Assembly: GCF_005222675.1 (NCBI RefSeq)
Contig: NZ_STGE01000021.1
Span: forward strand, 124,001 to 188,000
Source of the DNA: Mycolicibacterium sp. CR10
Lineage (GTDB): Bacteria; Actinomycetota; Actinomycetes; Mycobacteriales; Mycobacteriaceae
DNA length: 64,000 bases
Direction of reading: 5' to 3'
Every line of letters begins with the position of its first letter. Positions within the stretch are counted from its first letter, which is position 1. This document shows, piece by piece, positions 52,978 through 62,843 of the stretch. Under the pieces are notes generated by a model. It was not told the DNA's origin. It ran no database searches and saw nothing but the letters and a program-made list of their open reading frames with translations. Made by a program: the position numbers and the translations under genes.

Positions 52978-53466
52978 ATGTCAGACTCTGCTTCCAATCA
53001 TTCGATGTCCCGCGGGCAGCCGGCCTGGATCGCCCCGGCCGCGCTGGCCGTCGCGGTCATCTCGGTGGCGATCGCGGTGTGGGCGCTCGTGAAGTCGCCC
53101 TCCTCGGAAGGGGTGGCGAAGCTGAGCGAAGACGATGCCAAGGCGCAGATCTGTGAAGCGTTTCAAATCGTGCGCGGCGGAATTGCACTGCAGACCAACG
53201 CCGACCTCGGCCCCGATCCGGTGGCCGCGCAGGCGGTAGCCGCCAATGCCCGTCTTTCCACGCTCGGTGGCGGACTCTTCCTGCTGTCCCGCCTCAACGA
53301 CGGTGCGCCCACCGAGCTGGCCGACGCGGTGCGGTCATTCGCGACGGATATCGAATACGTCGGCATGGTTCAGCTCTCCGGGGCTGCCCCCGACGACCCC
53401 GCGCAGGTCGATCGGACCAACCGCGCGCAGGCGGCGTCGAACAAGATCGGCGAACTCTGCGGCTAG
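52978..53466 (+). CDS. Small single-pass membrane protein, unknown function
   Basis: A 162-residue protein with one N-terminal membrane segment (WIAPAALAVAVISVAIAVWA, about residues 17-38) and an extracytoplasmic helical domain (AKAQICEAFQIVRGGIALQT, ANARLSTLGGGLFLLSRLND) with Cys near both ends (ICEAF and GELCG) that could pair. Short proteins of this shape are common in mycobacteria with no known role. The leaderless start at 52978 is supported by TATGAT upstream. It is convergent with chsH3, with seven bases between stops. Confidence 0.75.
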   Translation: MSDSASNHSMSRGQPAWIAPAALAVAVISVAIAVWALVKSPSSEGVAKLSEDDAKAQICEAFQIVRGGIALQTNADLGPDPVAAQAVAANARLSTLGGGLFLLSRLNDGAPTELADAVRSFATDIEYVGMVQLSGAAPDDPAQVDRTNRAQAASNKIGELCG

Positions 53467-53473
53467 CGCCCGG

Positions 53474-54346
53474 TCAGGCCGGCACGAACTCCACCCCGGC
53501 CAGCGCCACGGCGTCGTCGCGGTCCGGGGCGGTCACGACGGCGGTGAAACCGGCCTGGGAGTCGTCTGAGTTCTTCCAGACGTTGACCCGCAACGTCTCT
53601 CCGGGGAACACCACACCGGCCATCCGGGCGCCGTAGGACTTCAGCGCGCTGACATCGCCGTCAAGCAGGTTGTCCACCAACGTCTTACAGGTCATGCCGT
53701 AGGTACACAGTCCATGCAGGATCGGGCGCGGAAAGCCCGCAGCCGCAGCGAAATCCGGATCGGAATGGAGCGGATTGCGGTCGCCGCACATCCGGTAGAG
53801 CAGTGCCTGCTGAGGTGATGTGGGGATGGACAGCTCGAAATCGGGTGCGCGATCCGACTGCGCGGAAGACCCGGATGGCCCACGGTCGCCACCGAAGCCA
53901 CCCTCACCGCGAGCGAAGATTGACCGCTTCTGCGTCCACAGCAGCTGACCGTCAGGATCCTTGACCGTCGTCTCCGACCAGATCACCGCGGCCTTGCCCT
54001 TGTCCCAGATCTCGGTGAACCGGGTGACGGCGATCCCGGTTCCCGTCGCCGGGATCGGGCCGGGCACGGTTACGGCCTCGCTCGCGTGCAGCACTCTGCT
54101 CAGCTCGATGTCGATTCCGGGGAACTTCACCGCGGGCGGCTCGGTCATGTGGAAGCTCTGCGCGACGTTGCCGAATGTCGGCAGCACCTGTGGGGTTCCG
54201 TCGGTCAGGTAGCGCAGTTCGCGCTTGTCCATCGGATCGCTGCCGGCGCCCAGACCCAAGTGGTAGAGCTGGATATCGCTACTGGTCCAGGAGAATTCAG
54301 CGGGCGGGAGTTCGGCGCCGATCGCTTCATCAAGATTGATGGGCAT
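53474..54346 (-). CDS. chsH3: ChsH3/Hsd4B-type 2-enoyl-CoA hydratase (MaoC family)
   Basis: A 290-residue double-hotdog hydratase of the peroxisomal hydratase-2 type. The active-site segment is YRMCGDRNPLHSDPDFAAAA, followed by GFPRPILHGLCTYGM. In M. tuberculosis Rv3538 lies beside kstD and hydrates enoyl-CoAs of the C24-type cholesterol side chain. Same strand as kstD, four bases after its stop, so co-transcribed under the KstR box at 56035. Full length. Confidence 0.88.
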   Translation of the reverse strand: MPINLDEAIGAELPPAEFSWTSSDIQLYHLGLGAGSDPMDKRELRYLTDGTPQVLPTFGNVAQSFHMTEPPAVKFPGIDIELSRVLHASEAVTVPGPIPATGTGIAVTRFTEIWDKGKAAVIWSETTVKDPDGQLLWTQKRSIFARGEGGFGGDRGPSGSSAQSDRAPDFELSIPTSPQQALLYRMCGDRNPLHSDPDFAAAAGFPRPILHGLCTYGMTCKTLVDNLLDGDVSALKSYGARMAGVVFPGETLRVNVWKNSDDSQAGFTAVVTAPDRDDAVALAGVEFVPA

Positions 54347-54350
54347 GCGT

Positions 54351-56033
54351 CTACTCCTTGCCGGCGAGATGCAGGGCCGCGAGGTACCCGAACGTCATGG
54401 CCGGTCCGATGGTGCCGCCGGGCCCCGGATAGGTGTGGCCCATCACCGGGGCGCTCACATTGCCGGCGGCGTAGAGGCCCTCGATGATCGAACCGTCGTC
54501 GCGCAGCGCGCGGCCCTGCACGTCGGTGACGACGCCGCCCTTGGTGCCGAGATCGCCGGGAACCATCTTCGCCGCGTAGAACGGCCCGTGGCTGATCTCG
54601 CCGAGATTGGGGTTCGGCTTGTTGGTGGGGTCGCCGTAGTAGCGGTCGTAGGCGCTTTCGCCGCGCTTGAAGTCCTCGTCCACGCCGGTGCGCGCGAAAC
54701 CGTTGAACCGCTCGACCGTTGCCTTGAACGCATCGGCTGGCAGGCCTGTCTTCTCCGCCAGTTCATCGAGGGTCTGGGCCGAGACGATCACGCCCGACTC
54801 CGTCCACTTCTTCGGAATGCGCTGTCCCGGCTGCAGTCCCGCGAAGATGTAACGGTCCCGGTACTGCTGGTCGAACACCAGCCAGGCCGGGATGTTCTCG
54901 CCGGGCCCCGCGCCCTGGCCGTACTGGCCCCCGTACATGTGGTGGCAGGCCTCGACATACGGCATGGACTCGTTCATGAACCGGCTGCCCGACATGTTCA
55001 CGATGATCGACCCGGGGGAGTTGCGCTCCGACAGCGCGAACCAGGGCGCGTCGACCAGCGGTACCGTCGGGCCCCACCACGCGTCCTCCATGACGTCGAG
55101 TGCGGCACCCAACTTCTCGGCGGCCAGAATTCCGTCGCCGGTGTTGGCCTTGGCGCCGACAGTCCACTCTGTGGTGATCGGGGCGCGCTGGTACTTGACC
55201 CGCATCTGCTCGTTGTGCTCGAAGCCGCCGCTGCCCAGGATCACGCCTCGGCGGGCTCGGATCAGCTGGGGCTCGGCACTTTCCGGCGCGTTCATGTCGC
55301 GGACATAGATGCCCCGAACGACGCCATCCTCGACATGGAGGTCGGTCAGTGCAGTGTTCAGCAGGACCGGGACGCCGGCCTCCTGCAGGCCGATGCGCAG
55401 CGGCGCGATCAGTGCGCGGCCCATGCCGACGAGGTTCTTGCCGGTGACCTTGCCCCACGTCGCCCGGATGCCGACCTTGAGGCTGCGCAGCACACCGCGC
55501 GGGTGGCGCTTGAGCTGGTTGAGCCGGACGTAGTCCTGCTGCAGAACGACCATGTTCATCGGAACCTTGCCGTACGGCGGCTCGAGGCCGGACAGGTCGG
55601 CGCCGAGCTTGTTGGCGTTGAACGGTTTGGGCTCGACGGACCGGCCCGAGGCCTTGCCGCCAGCGGTCTCGGGGTAGTAGTCCGAGTAGTTCGGCACCCA
55701 GCAGAGCTTGAGCGGCGAGTGCTTCAGCACGAAGGACAGCATCTCGGGACCGCGGTCCAGGTAGGTGTCGATCTTCTCGGCCGGAACGACATCGCCGATG
55801 ATCGCGTGCAGGTAGGTCCGAGCGGCCTGGGGCGTGTCTTTCACCCCGTCACGCTGGAGAATCTCGTTGTTCGGGATCCACACTCCGCCGCCTGACCGCG
55901 CGGTGGAACCGCCATAGTGCGGCGCCTTCTCGACGACTACTGTCGAGAGTCCCTGGTGGGCCGCGGTGAGGGCGGCGACCATGCCGGCGGCTCCGCTGCC
56001 CACCACGACGACGTCGTACTCCTGCTCCGTCAT
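54351..56033 (-). CDS. kstD: KstD, 3-ketosteroid delta1-dehydrogenase
   Basis: A 560-residue FAD enzyme. It has the dinucleotide-binding start VVVVGSGAAGMVAALTAAHQ, VVEKAPHYGGSTARSGGGVW and the C-terminal FAD segment YAAGNVSAPVMGHTYPGPGG. It introduces the 1,2 double bond into ring A of 3-ketosteroids, the step that leads to ring B opening. ATG 56033 is chosen at the start of homology; the open frame further upstream overlaps hsaE on the other strand and is not coding. A KstR box begins two bases upstream of this ATG, so the transcript is probably leaderless. Confidence 0.93.
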   Translation of the reverse strand: MTEQEYDVVVVGSGAAGMVAALTAAHQGLSTVVVEKAPHYGGSTARSGGGVWIPNNEILQRDGVKDTPQAARTYLHAIIGDVVPAEKIDTYLDRGPEMLSFVLKHSPLKLCWVPNYSDYYPETAGGKASGRSVEPKPFNANKLGADLSGLEPPYGKVPMNMVVLQQDYVRLNQLKRHPRGVLRSLKVGIRATWGKVTGKNLVGMGRALIAPLRIGLQEAGVPVLLNTALTDLHVEDGVVRGIYVRDMNAPESAEPQLIRARRGVILGSGGFEHNEQMRVKYQRAPITTEWTVGAKANTGDGILAAEKLGAALDVMEDAWWGPTVPLVDAPWFALSERNSPGSIIVNMSGSRFMNESMPYVEACHHMYGGQYGQGAGPGENIPAWLVFDQQYRDRYIFAGLQPGQRIPKKWTESGVIVSAQTLDELAEKTGLPADAFKATVERFNGFARTGVDEDFKRGESAYDRYYGDPTNKPNPNLGEISHGPFYAAKMVPGDLGTKGGVVTDVQGRALRDDGSIIEGLYAAGNVSAPVMGHTYPGPGGTIGPAMTFGYLAALHLAGKE

Positions 56034-56034
56034 G

Positions 56035-56048
56035 TAGAACACGTTATA
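56035..56048. promoter_or_regulatory. KstR operator between kstD and hsaE
   Basis: TAGAACACGTTATA matches the KstR consensus TnnAACnnGTTnnA. It directly abuts the kstD start and lies 57 bp upstream of hsaE, so one site can control both divergent operons. Confidence 0.88.
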
Positions 56049-56105
56049 GAATTGCGCGGCCGACCCACAACTGTGCCGGTCGACGAAACGAGGGGACTTC
56101 ATCAG

Positions 56106-56891
56106 ATGCTCAGTGTCGAGGTGCGTGATCAACTTGCCGCCGACCTCGCTCAGGCCGAGCGCAGCCGGGTTCCGATCGCCCCGCTGACCGACGCCAATCC
56201 CGATATCGACGTCGTGGACGCCTACGAGATCCAGCTGATCAACATCCGCCAGCGCGTGGCCGAGGGCGCCCGCATCATCGGACACAAGGTGGGCCTCTCC
56301 TCGGAGGCCATGCAGAAGATGATGAACGTCGACGAGCCGGACTACGGGCATCTGCTCGAGGAGATGCAGGTCTTCGAAGACACCCCGGTCCAGTCCGACC
56401 GGTATCTGTATCCGCGGGTCGAGGTCGAGGTCGGGTTCATCCTGGCTGACGATCTGCCCGGCGCGGGATGCACCGAGGACGACGTGCTCGCCGCGACGGC
56501 CGCCTTCGCGCCGGCGATCGAGCTCATCGACACCCGGATCACCAATTGGCAGATCAAACTGTGCGACACGATCGCCGACAACGCGTCGTCGGCGGGCTGG
56601 GTGCTGGGCGAAGCGCGGGTGTCGCCGAAGGACGTGGACATCAAAGCTATCAAGGCGACTTTGACCAACAACGGCGAAGTGGTCGCGGAGGGCCGCAGCG
56701 ATGCGGTGCTGGGGAATCCCGTGACGGCGGTGGCGTGGTTGGCGCGCAAGGTCGAGGCTTTCGGCGTCCGACTGAAGGCGGGCGACATCGTGTTGCCCGG
56801 GTCGTGCACCCGTGCGATAGATGCACCTCCCGGCAGCCATTTCGTCGCCGACTTCGCCGGGTTAGGTTCAGTACGAATGAGTTTCGAATGA
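56106..56891 (+). CDS. hsaE: HsaE, 2-hydroxypenta-2,4-dienoate hydratase family
   Basis: A 261-residue hydratase of the MhpD/fumarylacetoacetate-like fold. It has GHKVGLSSEAMQKMMNVDEP, YLYPRVEVEVGFILADDLPG (metal-binding Glu pair) and GSCTRAIDAPPGSHFVADFA. It hydrates 2-hydroxyhexa-2,4-dienoate released from steroid ring A cleavage. ATG 56106 follows GAGGGG. First gene of hsaE-hsaG-hsaF; counterpart of Rv3536c. Confidence 0.93.
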   Translation: MLSVEVRDQLAADLAQAERSRVPIAPLTDANPDIDVVDAYEIQLINIRQRVAEGARIIGHKVGLSSEAMQKMMNVDEPDYGHLLEEMQVFEDTPVQSDRYLYPRVEVEVGFILADDLPGAGCTEDDVLAATAAFAPAIELIDTRITNWQIKLCDTIADNASSAGWVLGEARVSPKDVDIKAIKATLTNNGEVVAEGRSDAVLGNPVTAVAWLARKVEAFGVRLKAGDIVLPGSCTRAIDAPPGSHFVADFAGLGSVRMSFE

Positions 56892-56918
56892 CACGTATTC
56901 AGATGACGGGGAGAACTC

Positions 56919-57839
56919 ATGCCTGATAAAGCTTCCGTGGCGATCGTGGGGTCGGGCAACATCAGCACCGACCTGTTGTACAAATTGCTGCGCTCGGACT
57001 GGCTGGAGCCGCGCTGGATGATCGGGATCGATCCGGACAGTGAGGGTTTGGCCCGTGCCCGCAAGCTCGGGCTGGAGACCAGCCATGAGGGTGTGGATTG
57101 GCTGTTGGGCCGGGATGAGTTGCCGGACATGGTGTTCGAGGCAACCAGCGCTTATGTGCATCGGGACGCCGCGCCCCGCTACGCCGAGGCCGGTATTCGT
57201 GCGATCGACCTGACACCGGCCGCGGTCGGGCCCGGGGTGATCCCGCCGGCGAATCTGCGTGAGCATCTCGACGCACCGAACGTCAACATGGTGACCTGTG
57301 GTGGCCAGGCCACCATCCCGATGGTGTACGCCGTATCGCGCGTGGTCGACGTGCCGTACGCCGAGATCGTGGCGTCGGTGTCGTCGGCGTCGGCCGGTCC
57401 GGGGACACGGGCCAACATCGACGAGTTCACCAAGACCACCAGCGCGGGTGTGCAGCACATCGGCGGCGCGGCGCGGGGCAAGGCGATCATCATCCTGAAC
57501 CCCGCCGATCCGCCGATGATCATGCGCGACACCATCTTCTGCGCCATTCCCGAGGACGCCGACCACGACGCGATCACGGCCTCGATCAAGGACGTCGTGG
57601 CACAGGTGCAGACCTATGTGCCCGGCTACCGGCTGCTCAACGAGCCGCAGTTCGACGAGCCGACGGTGTTCAACGGCGGTAACCACCTCGTCACCACGTT
57701 CGTCGAAGTGGAGGGTGCCGGGGACTATCTGCCGCCGTACGCTGGAAACCTGGACATCATGACCGCCGCGGCCACCAAGGTGGGCGAGGAGATCGCCAAA
57801 GAGTCGTTTGCGACAGCTGGTGCAGGAGGTCAGGCATGA
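56919..57839 (+). CDS. hsaG: HsaG, acylating aldehyde dehydrogenase
   Basis: A 306-residue enzyme with NAD-binding [20 protein letters not shown] and the catalytic Cys in [20 protein letters not shown]. It converts the propionaldehyde made by HsaF to propionyl-CoA, receiving it through a channel in the HsaF-HsaG complex. The ATG lies 27 bp after hsaE and the stop overlaps the hsaF start by 4 bp, fitting subunits of one complex. Counterpart of Rv3535c. Confidence 0.94.
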   Translation: MPDKASVAIVGSGNISTDLLYKLLRSDWLEPRWMIGIDPDSEGLARARKLGLETSHEGVDWLLGRDELPDMVFEATSAYVHRDAAPRYAEAGIRAIDLTPAAVGPGVIPPANLREHLDAPNVNMVTCGGQATIPMVYAVSRVVDVPYAEIVASVSSASAGPGTRANIDEFTKTTSAGVQHIGGAARGKAIIILNPADPPMIMRDTIFCAIPEDADHDAITASIKDVVAQVQTYVPGYRLLNEPQFDEPTVFNGGNHLVTTFVEVEGAGDYLPPYAGNLDIMTAAATKVGEEIAKESFATAGAGGQA

Positions 57840-58897
57840 GCACTGACGAGATCTACTTCAACCCGATGTGGGACGTCCGGATGACGGACACGTCCCTGCG
57901 GGACGGCAGCCACCACAAGCGTCACCAGTTCACCAAGGACGAGGTCGGCGCGATCGTTGCGGCGCTCGACACCGCGGGGGTGCCGGTCATCGAGGTCACC
58001 CACGGTGACGGGCTGGGCGGATCGAGCTTCAACTACGGGTTCTCCAAGACCCCGGAGCAGGAGCTGATCAAGCTGGCGGCCGAGACCGCCAAGGAAGCCA
58101 AGATCGCGTTCTTGATGCTGCCCGGTGTCGGCACCAAGGAGGACATCAAGGAGGCGCAGCACAACGGCGGGTCGATCTGCCGGATCGCCACCCACTGCAC
58201 CGAGGCCGATGTGTCGATCCAGCATTTCGGGCTCGCGCGTGAGCTGGGGTTGGAGACTGTCGGGTTCTTGATGATGAGCCACACGATCCCGCCGGAGAAG
58301 CTGGCCGCCCAGGCCCGGATCATGGCCGACGCGGGATGTCAGTGCGTGTATGTGGTGGATTCGGCGGGTGCGCTGGTGCTCGAAGGGGTCGCCGACCGGG
58401 TGGCGGCGCTGGTGGCCGAGCTCGGCGACGACGCCCAAGTGGGCTTTCACGGGCACGAGAACCTCGGCCTGGGGGTGGCGAACTCGATCGAAGCGGTGCG
58501 GGCCGGGGCCAAGCAGATCGACGGTTCGTGTCGCCGCTTCGGTGCCGGTGCCGGTAATGCACCGGTCGAAGCCCTGATCGGGGTTTTCGACAAGATCGGT
58601 GTCAAGACCGGAATCGATTTCTTCGAGATCGCCGATGCCGCCGAGGAGGTCGTCGCCCCGGCGATGCCCGCCGAGTGTCTGCTGGATCGCAATGCCCTGA
58701 TCATGGGCTACTCCGGGGTGTACTCCAGCTTCCTCAAGCACGCGATCCGCCAGTCCGAGCGCTACGGGGTGCCCGCGCACCAACTGCTGCACCGTGCCGG
58801 GCAGCGCAAGCTCATCGGCGGCCAGGAAGACCAACTCATCGACATCGCCCTGGAGATCAAGCGGGAGATGGACGCCGAGGCAGCTACCACGGCCTAG
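57836..58897 (+). CDS. hsaF: HsaF, 4-hydroxy-2-oxoacid aldolase
   Basis: A 353-residue class II pyruvate aldolase with the HMG-CoA lyase-like barrel. It has [20 protein letters not shown] (metal-binding Asp and catalytic His), [37 protein letters not shown] (metal-binding His pair) and [19 protein letters not shown]. It splits 4-hydroxy-2-oxohexanoate to pyruvate and propionaldehyde at the end of ring A degradation. Last gene of the operon; counterpart of Rv3534c. Confidence 0.94.
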   Translation: MSTDEIYFNPMWDVRMTDTSLRDGSHHKRHQFTKDEVGAIVAALDTAGVPVIEVTHGDGLGGSSFNYGFSKTPEQELIKLAAETAKEAKIAFLMLPGVGTKEDIKEAQHNGGSICRIATHCTEADVSIQHFGLARELGLETVGFLMMSHTIPPEKLAAQARIMADAGCQCVYVVDSAGALVLEGVADRVAALVAELGDDAQVGFHGHENLGLGVANSIEAVRAGAKQIDGSCRRFGAGAGNAPVEALIGVFDKIGVKTGIDFFEIADAAEEVVAPAMPAECLLDRNALIMGYSGVYSSFLKHAIRQSERYGVPAHQLLHRAGQRKLIGGQEDQLIDIALEIKREMDAEAATTA

Positions 58898-59004
58898 GGA
58901 AAGCGTGTACGCGTAACTCCCTCGCCGTGTCATTGACGGCGGCGTAAAGTCTCCCGCTACGCATTCGTGCACGTCAGGATGCGTGTCGGGGGCGGGGGTC
59001 CGAG

Positions 59005-61656
59005 TTGTCTGGTTGGCCTTTTGTGGGGCGCGCGGCCGAGCTTTGGGACGCACTGGATGCGGTGCGTCCTGGCTCGGAGTTTCGCGGCGTGGTGTTTTGC
59101 GGAGAGGCCGGCGTCGGCAAGACGACGCTGGCGCGGGCGGTGGCCGAACAGCTCGCACCGGAGGGGTGGACGGTGCAGTCGGTGCTGGGCACCGAAACCG
59201 GCCGCGCGGTTCCGCTGGGGGCGTTCCACCGTGCATTGGAGATCGTGGACGCCCGCGAACCGGCAGTGATGCTGGCGTCTGCCTACCGGAATCTGGCAGG
59301 TGAGGACGGCGTCGTCACCGTCGTGGACGACGCCCAGTATTTGGACCCGCTGTCTGCGCTGCTGGTCCATCAGTTGGCGGTGAGCGGTTCACCGCGGTTG
59401 ATCGTGACGATTCGGTCGGGCGAGGCCACCCCGGATGCAGTGGCGGCGTTGTGGAAAGACGATCTGCTGTTGCGTGTCGATGTGCGGCCGTTCACGCAGG
59501 CCGAGACCGCCGAAATGATCGCCAGCGTGCTCGACGGGGACGTCGATGACCGTCTGGTCGATCAGCTTCATCGGGTCTCCGAGGGCAGCCCGTTGGTGCT
59601 GCGCGGCCTGCTGACGGCCGGCCGTGCCGACGGTGCACTGTGCGAGCGCGACGGACGGTGGTGTCTCAGCGGCCGGCTGCGCGCGGGACCCGATCTCACC
59701 GAGTTGGTCGAATCCCGCATCGCCTCTCTCGACTCCGACGAAGCCGACGTCATCGAATATGTGTGCACCGCAGAGCTTCTGGACTGGGAAGTGCTGCGTT
59801 CGCTGTGCGATTCAGATGCGGTGTCACGCGTCGAGCGCCGTGGGCTCATCCACTTCGTGACTGACGCGGACCACACCCTGGTGCAGCCCGGGCACTCGAT
59901 CATCGGGGAGGTGGTCCGACGGCGTTGCGGGGTCGCTCGCGCCCGGGAACTCAATACCGCTCTTGCGCAGCAGGGTTCAAAGCACATACGACGGGTGAGC
60001 AACCATCCGGACGGACCGCGACATGATGTGCGCGCCAGGATCCGGCTCGCACAGTTCATGATGAAGAGCGATGTTTCGCCGGACCTGGAGGCCATCCTCC
60101 ATGCCGCTGAAAGCGCGGTGACGATGGCCCACCTCGAGTTGGGGGAGGAGCCCGCGCGCTTCGTATTCGACCGTGGGGGTGACATTTCCGCCGCGATCGT
60201 CCTTGCCGATGCCATCAGCTGGCAAGGCCGGGGTGCGGAGGCCGAGGCGATTCTCGGCAACTTCGACCCCGACGGTACGGACGAATTGATCTGCGTGCGC
60301 TGGGGATGTCTGCGTGCTGCGAACCTGTTCTTCGGCGGCGGAGACGCTGACGCCGCGCAGGCGGTCCTCGACACGGTCCGTGGCCGGGTGGGGTCCGAGA
60401 CGATGCTGAGCCTGGTCACTGCGATGGAGGCGGCGGTGACCTTCTTCGGCGGGAACCTCCCGCCCGCCATTACCGTCGGACGGGCCGTGCTGGACGAGGA
60501 CGCAATGCCGATGGCCATCGTGTGGGCGGCGCTGGCGACTGCGGGCTCGCTGGCGCTGGTAGGGCGGTTCGCGGAGGTTCCGGCGGTAGCCGAGCAGGGG
60601 CTGCGGGCGGCGGAGCGCTGCGAGTCGGGTCCGCAGCGCTACGCGCTGGGCATGGCCGAGGTGCTGGCACTCACCGCCCGCGGCGACCTCGACGCGGCGC
60701 AGCGGGTGTGTGAACGCTACGACGATATGACGGCCGGCGTTACGCAGGCGCAGGCCATCGTCACCGCGCTGAGCGGCCGTGTCGAGCTGGCGCGGGGCAG
60801 CATCGCGCATGCCTGCGAGGCACTCCGGAAATCGCTGTGGACGATGGCGGAGTCCCTTCCCACCGGCTGGGTGATGCTGGTCGCAGCGTGGCTGACACAT
60901 GGCGAAGGCATGCGCGGGAACATCGAGGCGGCCACCGCGGCGCTGGCAAGGGCGGAGGAGGTCGCCGGGCCGCAGGTCGCGGTGTTCCAGCCGGAGTTGG
61001 AACTGGCGCGGTCATGGGTACAGGCGGCATCCGGCCAGACGACATCGGCCCGCAGCCGTGCGATTCGGGCCGCACAGACGGCGCGACGCGCGGGAATGCA
61101 CGCGGTGGAGGCGACCGCGCTGCACACCGCGGTCCGATTCGGCGACAGGTCGCAATCGGTGCGCCTCGCCGCGCTGGCTGCACAGTTGGACAGCCCGCTG
61201 CCGACTGCGATGTTCGAACACGGACGTGGGCTCGCCGAACACGACGGCGACCTGCTCTCGGAGGCGACGGACCAGTTCTACCGGATCGGGGCGTGGGCGA
61301 TGGCCGCCGACGCGGCGGCCCACGCGTCCCGTGAGTTCGCCCGGTCCGGCAATCGGATCAAGGAACTCGAGGCGTCGACACGCGCCCATTGGCTGGCGAG
61401 CCGGTGTGGTCTGCGCACCCCGGCCACCGCGGACATCGAGCGTCCGCTGCCGATCACCGATCGTGAGCGCGAGATCGCGAATCTGGTGGGTGCCGGCCTG
61501 ACCAATCGGGAGATCGCTGACCGGCTGAGTGTTTCGCCGCGCACCGTCGACGGCCATCTCTACCGAATCTTCGCCAAGTTGGGCATTGAGGACCGCGATC
61601 AGTTGGCCCGCCTGATCGGCGATCCGCCGCGGAATTGGGGTACCCGCCTACCCTAG
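59005..61656 (+). CDS. Large ATP-binding LuxR-family regulator (LAL type)
   Basis: An 883-residue regulator. It has an N-terminal AAA/STAND ATPase with Walker A CGEAGVGKTTLARAV (GEAGVGKT at 33-40) and Walker B VTVVDDAQYL, a long helical repeat-like middle, and a C-terminal LuxR helix-turn-helix (ITDREREIANLVGAGLTNRE, IADRLSVSPRTVDGHLYRIF, ending in ARLIG). Such proteins, like MalT, use ATP and a ligand to activate transcription. TTG 59005 is used because homology begins at WPFVGRAAEL. Located 107 bp downstream of hsaF; target genes unknown. Confidence 0.86.
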   Translation: MSGWPFVGRAAELWDALDAVRPGSEFRGVVFCGEAGVGKTTLARAVAEQLAPEGWTVQSVLGTETGRAVPLGAFHRALEIVDAREPAVMLASAYRNLAGEDGVVTVVDDAQYLDPLSALLVHQLAVSGSPRLIVTIRSGEATPDAVAALWKDDLLLRVDVRPFTQAETAEMIASVLDGDVDDRLVDQLHRVSEGSPLVLRGLLTAGRADGALCERDGRWCLSGRLRAGPDLTELVESRIASLDSDEADVIEYVCTAELLDWEVLRSLCDSDAVSRVERRGLIHFVTDADHTLVQPGHSIIGEVVRRRCGVARARELNTALAQQGSKHIRRVSNHPDGPRHDVRARIRLAQFMMKSDVSPDLEAILHAAESAVTMAHLELGEEPARFVFDRGGDISAAIVLADAISWQGRGAEAEAILGNFDPDGTDELICVRWGCLRAANLFFGGGDADAAQAVLDTVRGRVGSETMLSLVTAMEAAVTFFGGNLPPAITVGRAVLDEDAMPMAIVWAALATAGSLALVGRFAEVPAVAEQGLRAAERCESGPQRYALGMAEVLALTARGDLDAAQRVCERYDDMTAGVTQAQAIVTALSGRVELARGSIAHACEALRKSLWTMAESLPTGWVMLVAAWLTHGEGMRGNIEAATAALARAEEVAGPQVAVFQPELELARSWVQAASGQTTSARSRAIRAAQTARRAGMHAVEATALHTAVRFGDRSQSVRLAALAAQLDSPLPTAMFEHGRGLAEHDGDLLSEATDQFYRIGAWAMAADAAAHASREFARSGNRIKELEASTRAHWLASRCGLRTPATADIERPLPITDREREIANLVGAGLTNREIADRLSVSPRTVDGHLYRIFAKLGIEDRDQLARLIGDPPRNWGTRLP

Positions 61657-61728
61657 GTCGCCGCCTGGGGTCCGCCGGATGATGTTGTCGTCGGGGGCCA
61701 TCCCGACGCTGATTCCGGGAGGGTACAG

Positions 61729-62040
61729 ATGAAATACGTTGTGGCTTGGACGTATCGGATGGGTGGTTCGGCCGCTGAGAACGAGGAGTCCCTGCGCCGC
61801 GGCCTGGCCGTGTTCTCGAAGTGGACGCAGCCGGAGACCGCGACCTATCACGCATTCGTGGGCCGGATCGACGGCGGCGGCGGGTTCGCGGTTGTCGAGA
61901 CCGACGATCCCGCCGATCTTTCCGACACTACGAGCAAGTTCGGCTTCATCGCCGAATACCAGATCTTCCCTGTCGTGGACATGGATCAGGCGGCGCTCGC
62001 GCTGCAGCAGGGGGTGGAATTCCGGGAATCGATCAGCTGA
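61729..62040 (+). CDS. DUF3303-like small protein
   Basis: A 103-residue protein (MKYVVAWTYRMGGSAAENEE, WTQPETATYHAFVGRIDGGG, YQIFPVVDMDQAALALQQGV) resembling the DUF3303 group of ferredoxin-like small proteins. No catalytic site can be named. It starts 72 bp after the LuxR-family gene, with AGGGTA ahead of the ATG. Function unknown. Confidence 0.72.
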   Translation: MKYVVAWTYRMGGSAAENEESLRRGLAVFSKWTQPETATYHAFVGRIDGGGGFAVVETDDPADLSDTTSKFGFIAEYQIFPVVDMDQAALALQQGVEFRESIS

Positions 62041-62214
62041 CAGACAGCTCGGCGGAGAAGTTTCTGAGATCACTCAACGGCGGTTCTGGCCTGCGACGAC
62101 GCTGCACAATCCGGCCTCGGCCGAACCGGCGCGTGTTTGGGGTGCGCGCTCAAGGGCTAGGCCTGGTGGGCGATCAACTGATCGCGGATCTGTTTGCACC
62201 AGAGGAGTGATTTC

Positions 62215-62718
62215 ATGACTACGTCCGCTACGACCGTGCGCCGCGGCCTCTACGGCATGTTCGCCGGTGGCCTGCTCGCCTTCGGGTCGGCGGCGATCAT
62301 CGCCCCCGTCGCCGGTGCTCAGCCCGCTCCGGTCCCGGCTCCCAGTTTCGACTGCACCGCGAGCGCGGTGGCAGGAACCGTGAGCACTGCCGCGGCCTCG
62401 GAGGGTGCCTACCTGACGGCCAACCCGCAGACCAACGAGGCCCTGACGAGCATCTCGGCGAAGCCGCAGGAAGAAGCCCAGAGCGCTTACGCCCAGTTCT
62501 TCGCCCAGAATCCGCAGGTCGAGGATCAGCTGCAGGCTATCCACGCCCCGGTCAGCGCACTGAAGAGCGAGTGCGGCGTGACGGTGTCGCCGACGCCGGT
62601 CTCGCAGGCGGTGTGGAGCATTTCCGATTCACCGGATATGGCTCCGGCCCCCGGCGCGATGGAGCCCGGCGCTCCGATCGCCGAGACCCCGATGGCTCCC
62701 GGAATGCCGATGAACTGA
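62215..62718 (+). CDS. Secreted hemophore-like (haem-binding) protein
   Basis: A 167-residue exported protein. A Sec signal (RGLYGMFAGGLLAFGSAAII to AGAQ) precedes a helical domain with DCTASAVAGTVSTAAASEGA, YLTANPQTNEALTSISAKPQ and LKSECGV, whose two Cys (DC and EC) can form the disulfide seen in the mycobacterial haem-binding Rv0203-type family. A Pro/Met/Ala-rich tail follows. ATG 62215 is preceded by GAGGAG. It probably binds haem outside the cell or in the envelope. A hairpin terminator lies downstream. Confidence 0.8.
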   Translation: MTTSATTVRRGLYGMFAGGLLAFGSAAIIAPVAGAQPAPVPAPSFDCTASAVAGTVSTAAASEGAYLTANPQTNEALTSISAKPQEEAQSAYAQFFAQNPQVEDQLQAIHAPVSALKSECGVTVSPTPVSQAVWSISDSPDMAPAPGAMEPGAPIAETPMAPGMPMN

Positions 62719-62742
62719 CCGCGGTCATCGCATAGCTGAGAC

Positions 62743-62782
62743 CACTTGCCGTGCCGGCGCAGCAGCGCAGGCACGGCAAGTG
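62743..62782 (+). terminator. Hairpin terminator after hemophore-like gene
   Basis: 13-bp perfect stem CACTTGCCGTGCC (62743-62755) / GGCACGGCAAGTG (62770-62782) with a 14-nt loop, followed by TGCTTTGT. Confidence 0.75.
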
Positions 62783-62843
62783 TGCTTTGTGCGGCGGCGG
62801 GCCGCCCGAACGAGCTGTCACCCCTGGCGGGCACGATGGGGGC

